From assembly GCA_902767355.1 (NCBI GenBank), contig CACXHG010000039.1:1-9138 (forward strand): a stretch of DNA of 9,138 bases. Reading direction: 5' to 3'. The position numbers were made by a program, and so were the translations under genes. Shown here in pieces: positions 6,702 through 9,138 of this stretch. Origin of the DNA: an uncultured Bacteroidia bacterium (lineage in GTDB: Bacteria; Bacteroidota; Bacteroidia; Bacteroidales; UBA932). Below the pieces are notes generated by a model, which worked only from the letters and a program-made list of their open reading frames with translations, ran no database searches and was not told the origin of the DNA. How positions within the stretch are numbered: the stretch's first letter is position 1; each line of letters starts with the position of its first letter.

Positions 6702-6711
6702 ACCTTTAAAA

Positions 6712-7452
6712 ATGAACCTGGTAATAGACATCGGCAACACCTCCTGCAAAGTGGCGCGCTATGAAGGCGAACGCCAGATATCCATGCAGAGGGTAGAGGA
6801 TCCTTTCAATTTGAAAGAGATAGTACGCGAAGACTATGACACCATAGTGCTGGCCTCGGTGCGCGACACCGACACGGCCCTCATAGAGGTGCTTCGCATC
6901 CATGCCGGCAGGTTCATTGATTTCAACATAGATTTCGTGCGTTCCAGGGTGGAGAAGGGAGAAAGCCTGTATATGTATCTGGACAACATGCCCGACGGAA
7001 TGGGCGCCGACCGCATGGCGGCCATCCTGCAGGCGTGCATACTCCTGCCCGAAGAAGACATCATCCTCTTCGATTTCGGCACTGCCACCACGGTGGAATT
7101 CATAGACAAAGGCCACTACATTGGCGGGGCCATCTCCCTGGGGCTTAACACCCGCTACCGCGCCCTGAGCCATTTCACCCGCAAAATACCCGTCTGCACG
7201 CCCGCGACAGTGCTGGCAAGCGGCGACATAAACAGCATATCCACAATAGGCTACGACCTCGACACAGCCTTGGCCGCAGGCAATATACTCGGCATAAAGT
7301 TTGAAATTGAGGGCTATATGCACGCCCACCCCTACCGCAAGGTGATCCTGACAGGTGGCGACGCGCATATTTTCGCAGCCGGTCTTTCCGGCGAGGTTCT
7401 CCTGGCAGAAAACCTTGTCCTGGACGGGCTCGCTCACGTAGCAATGGCATAA
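6712..7452 (+). CDS. coaX: Type III pantothenate kinase
   Basis: CoaX phosphorylates pantothenate to 4'-phosphopantothenate, the first step of coenzyme A synthesis. The 246-residue protein is a standard-length ASKHA-fold kinase. Its N-terminal phosphate loop is DIGNTSCK (6-13). GMGADR (96-101) carries the pantothenate-site D100, DFGTATTVEFID (121-132) carries the second conserved Asp, GG (138-139) is followed by SLGLNTR, and TGGDA (214-218) completes the adenosine side. All key residues are present. Type III enzymes are not feedback-inhibited by CoA and usually need a monovalent cation (family knowledge). ATG 6712 starts ten bases after mfd; the barrel gene starts two bases after its stop, indicating tight coupling. 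ATA supplies 14 of 25 isoleucine codons, the highest share I counted. Confidence 0.96.
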   Translation: MNLVIDIGNTSCKVARYEGERQISMQRVEDPFNLKEIVREDYDTIVLASVRDTDTALIEVLRIHAGRFIDFNIDFVRSRVEKGESLYMYLDNMPDGMGADRMAAILQACILLPEEDIILFDFGTATTVEFIDKGHYIGGAISLGLNTRYRALSHFTRKIPVCTPATVLASGDINSISTIGYDLDTALAAGNILGIKFEIEGYMHAHPYRKVILTGGDAHIFAAGLSGEVLLAENLVLDGLAHVAMA

Positions 7453-7454
7453 AT

Positions 7455-8789
7455 ATGAAAAGAAATCATCTCATATCGCTCTTTGCAGCGCTGCTTGTGG
7501 CGGCTCTTGTGCCCGTGCAGCTGCGCGCCCAGGCCTACGACGCCTTCTCTCCCTACTCTATGTACGGGGTCGGGTCGCTGGAGACTCTCGGAAGCCAGAA
7601 CTCCCTGGCGATGGGCGGCATAGCAATCGGCGACCGCAACAACGCCTATATCAACTGGGTCAACCCGGCTGCCGTCACGGCCCGCGAAAACAGGGCCTTC
7701 ATGCTGGATTTCGGCGTGACACAGAAAAACATATTGTACACCGCCGACGCCATTACTTCCATAGAAGACACCGACAGCGGCACCCTGCGCTCCGTGAACA
7801 ATATGTTCAACATCCACCATATCCTGGCTTCGCTGCCGCTGGGCAAAAAGGTAGCCTTCAAGGCCGGCCTGATGCCGTTCTCGGCCACAGGCTACAAGTT
7901 CGTGTCCCGCGAATACGCCGACGAGGTCCTGCTGGAAATGGGCGATGTGTCCTACTCCAAGCTGGGCAAGGGCGGCATCTACCAGCTTGTGCTTGGCGCC
8001 GGCTGGCAGATAATAGACAATCTGAGCATAGGTGTGGACGGCATATATTATCTTGGCAACACGGTCCACTCTTCCGGCACAAGTTTTACCACAAACAGCC
8101 ACTACCGCCAGATAACCCGCTCCTGGAGCAGCGTTTCCCGCGGCCTGGGCATGAAGGCCGGCGTGCAATACACAGCCCATCTGAACAAGACCACTGACCT
8201 TACCCTGGGTGCAACCTATAAGATAGGCAGCAACATGGGCGGCGAGCACACCGACCTGGTGCTGGCGCAGACCACTTCTGCGCAGGACACCATCTCTTCA
8301 GTAAAATCGCCGATAGACTATAAGATTCCCAGTGAAATAGGCGCCGGCTTCACCCTTCGCAAGAAAGACAAGTGGATGTTCGGCTTCGATTTCATAACCC
8401 AGGACTGGAGCAAAAGCACTATCGACAATGCCCCCGGAATAAATGTGACAACCCGCCGCATGAACTCCTTCCGCCTGGGCGGCGAACTTATCCCCAGCCG
8501 CTTTGACGTGCGCCACTACGGCCGCAGAATGTCCTACAGGGCAGGCGTTTACTACAATCAGGGCCATCTTTGCCTCAACGATGTTCCCATCAACAGCATG
8601 GGAATAACCTTCGGCGCCAGTTTCCCCATTGCCAACGCCGCCGACACCCGCTTGACCTCCATCGCTTTCAGCATTGATATCGGGCAGACTGGTACTTTGG
8701 CAAACTATTTGGTAAAGGAGAATTATGTGAAACTTAATGTGGGCCTGAACTTGTTTGACACATGGTTCCACAAGACATTATACAGGTAA
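7455..8789 (+). CDS. Outer-membrane beta-barrel protein, FadL/PorV-like (uncharacterised)
   Basis: The 444-residue product begins with a signal peptide (MKRNH, hydrophobic LISLFAALLVAALV, then LRAQA), cut near residue 27. The mature start YDAFSPYSMYGVGS, the repeated glycines in MGGIAIGDRNNAYINWVNPAA (broken here as MGGIAIG and YINWVNPAA) and alternating hydrophobic/polar strands through the rest are typical of Bacteroidota barrels related to FadL-type transporters. The C-terminus, LNVGLNLFDTW followed by a short basic tail, reads like a last barrel strand. Substrate and role are unknown; similarity to PorV-like type IX secretion shuttle proteins is possible but I see no decisive motif. It follows coaX by two bases and precedes an exported TPR-like gene by 19 bases. 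I recall a similar adjacency in other Bacteroidales, but have not verified it. Confidence 0.8.
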   Translation: MKRNHLISLFAALLVAALVPVQLRAQAYDAFSPYSMYGVGSLETLGSQNSLAMGGIAIGDRNNAYINWVNPAAVTARENRAFMLDFGVTQKNILYTADAITSIEDTDSGTLRSVNNMFNIHHILASLPLGKKVAFKAGLMPFSATGYKFVSREYADEVLLEMGDVSYSKLGKGGIYQLVLGAGWQIIDNLSIGVDGIYYLGNTVHSSGTSFTTNSHYRQITRSWSSVSRGLGMKAGVQYTAHLNKTTDLTLGATYKIGSNMGGEHTDLVLAQTTSAQDTISSVKSPIDYKIPSEIGAGFTLRKKDKWMFGFDFITQDWSKSTIDNAPGINVTTRRMNSFRLGGELIPSRFDVRHYGRRMSYRAGVYYNQGHLCLNDVPINSMGITFGASFPIANAADTRLTSIAFSIDIGQTGTLANYLVKENYVKLNVGLNLFDTWFHKTLYR

Positions 8790-8808
8790 TTTTTTAAAAC
8801 TTTACACT

Positions 8809-9138
8809 ATGAAAAAGATTTTGACAATGATGTTTGCGGCAGTCCTTTCTCTGACTGCATTCGCACAAGGCAGATTCGGTGCCGACAGCGCCGAGTGTGT
8901 AAAGTATCTCTCATATTACAAGGAGTACCTCAAGCACAACAACAACGAAGAGGCCATCGGCCCCTGGCGGCAGGCATACGCTATCTGCCCGCCCACCGCG
9001 AGCCAGAACATGCTTCTCGACGGTCAGAAACTGATGCGCTGGGCATACCGCAAGACCAAGGACGCCAAGGCACGTGCAGGTTATATCGATACCCTGATGG
9101 CGCTCTACGACGCCCGCGTGGCCAATTATCCCAAGACA
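8809..9138 (+). CDS. Exported TPR-like protein, N-terminal part (partial)
   Basis: An ATG at 8809 opens a frame that runs to the window edge (110 codons, no stop). The first ~20 residues form a signal peptide: MKKIL, a hydrophobic core, and TAFAQ. The mature part starts GRFGADSAECVKYLSYYKEY, then shows helix-rich text with W and Y at TPR-like positions, including EEAIGPWRQAYAICPP and a following YIDTLMALYDARV helix. This matches the style of periplasmic Bacteroidota tetratricopeptide proteins, which act as protein-interaction scaffolds in the envelope. It follows the barrel gene after 19 bases with no terminator between, so the two are probably co-expressed and may function together (inference). 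A near-match -7 box TAATTTTT (8787-8794, last base off) precedes it but is weak. The rest of the protein is outside the window. Confidence 0.8.
   Translation, partial: MKKILTMMFAAVLSLTAFAQGRFGADSAECVKYLSYYKEYLKHNNNEEAIGPWRQAYAICPPTASQNMLLDGQKLMRWAYRKTKDAKARAGYIDTLMALYDARVANYPKT

Noticed and set aside
6706..7437. Antisense open frame (243 codons) opposite coaX
   Set aside because: Codon-aligned shadow of coaX, whose kinase motifs are all intact.
7434..8249. Antisense open frame (271 codons) opposite the barrel gene
   Set aside because: Codon-aligned shadow of a gene with signal peptide and barrel pattern; no motif in the antisense product.
8787..8794. TAATTTTT as a promoter for the TPR-like gene
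   Set aside because: The last base of the -7 box is wrong and no TTTG sits at the right distance (the nearest, 8754-8757, is 29 bases away).

Overview
The window looks like a chromosomal housekeeping segment from a member of the Bacteroidota, most likely the order Bacteroidales. The evidence is the type of fumarate reductase/succinate dehydrogenase iron-sulfur subunit, the gene content and protein sequences, near-absence of Shine-Dalgarno sequences, and two exact matches to the phylum's -7 promoter box TAnnTTTG. Coding DNA is fairly GC-rich (roughly mid-50s % by eye), yet ATA is a favoured isoleucine codon. I cannot name the genus.

Region 1 (1-1075) is the 3' end of a fumarate reductase/succinate dehydrogenase operon: the end of the flavoprotein gene, then the complete iron-sulfur subunit gene five bases later. 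Region 2 (1076-1324) is the only real intergenic gap. It is about 30% GC and holds a strong hairpin followed by a T run (probable terminator), a dense family of TTNTCAACA-like nonamers on both strands, and a -7 promoter box just before ruvB.

Region 3 (1325-9138) is a compact same-strand gene string: ruvB (Holliday-junction motor), an exported Ntn-hydrolase of the C45/AAT type, mfd (transcription-repair coupling factor), coaX (type III pantothenate kinase), an outer-membrane beta-barrel protein, and the start of an exported TPR-like protein that runs off the window. Spacings are 6, -23 (overlap), 10, 2 and 19 bases, so these are probably co-transcribed. An internal promoter inside the end of mfd could drive coaX and the envelope genes separately. 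Two DNA-maintenance genes (ruvB, mfd) flank a secreted enzyme, while coaX precedes two envelope genes.

No mobile element, CRISPR array, rRNA or tRNA was seen. The genes are conventional. The most interesting part is the AT-rich gap at 1076-1324, whose repeated DnaA-box-like nonamers are not explained by ordinary promoter or terminator function. Secondary points are the secreted hydrolase translationally overlapping mfd, a shortened middle segment in Mfd, and a marked gene-to-gene contrast in ATA codon use.
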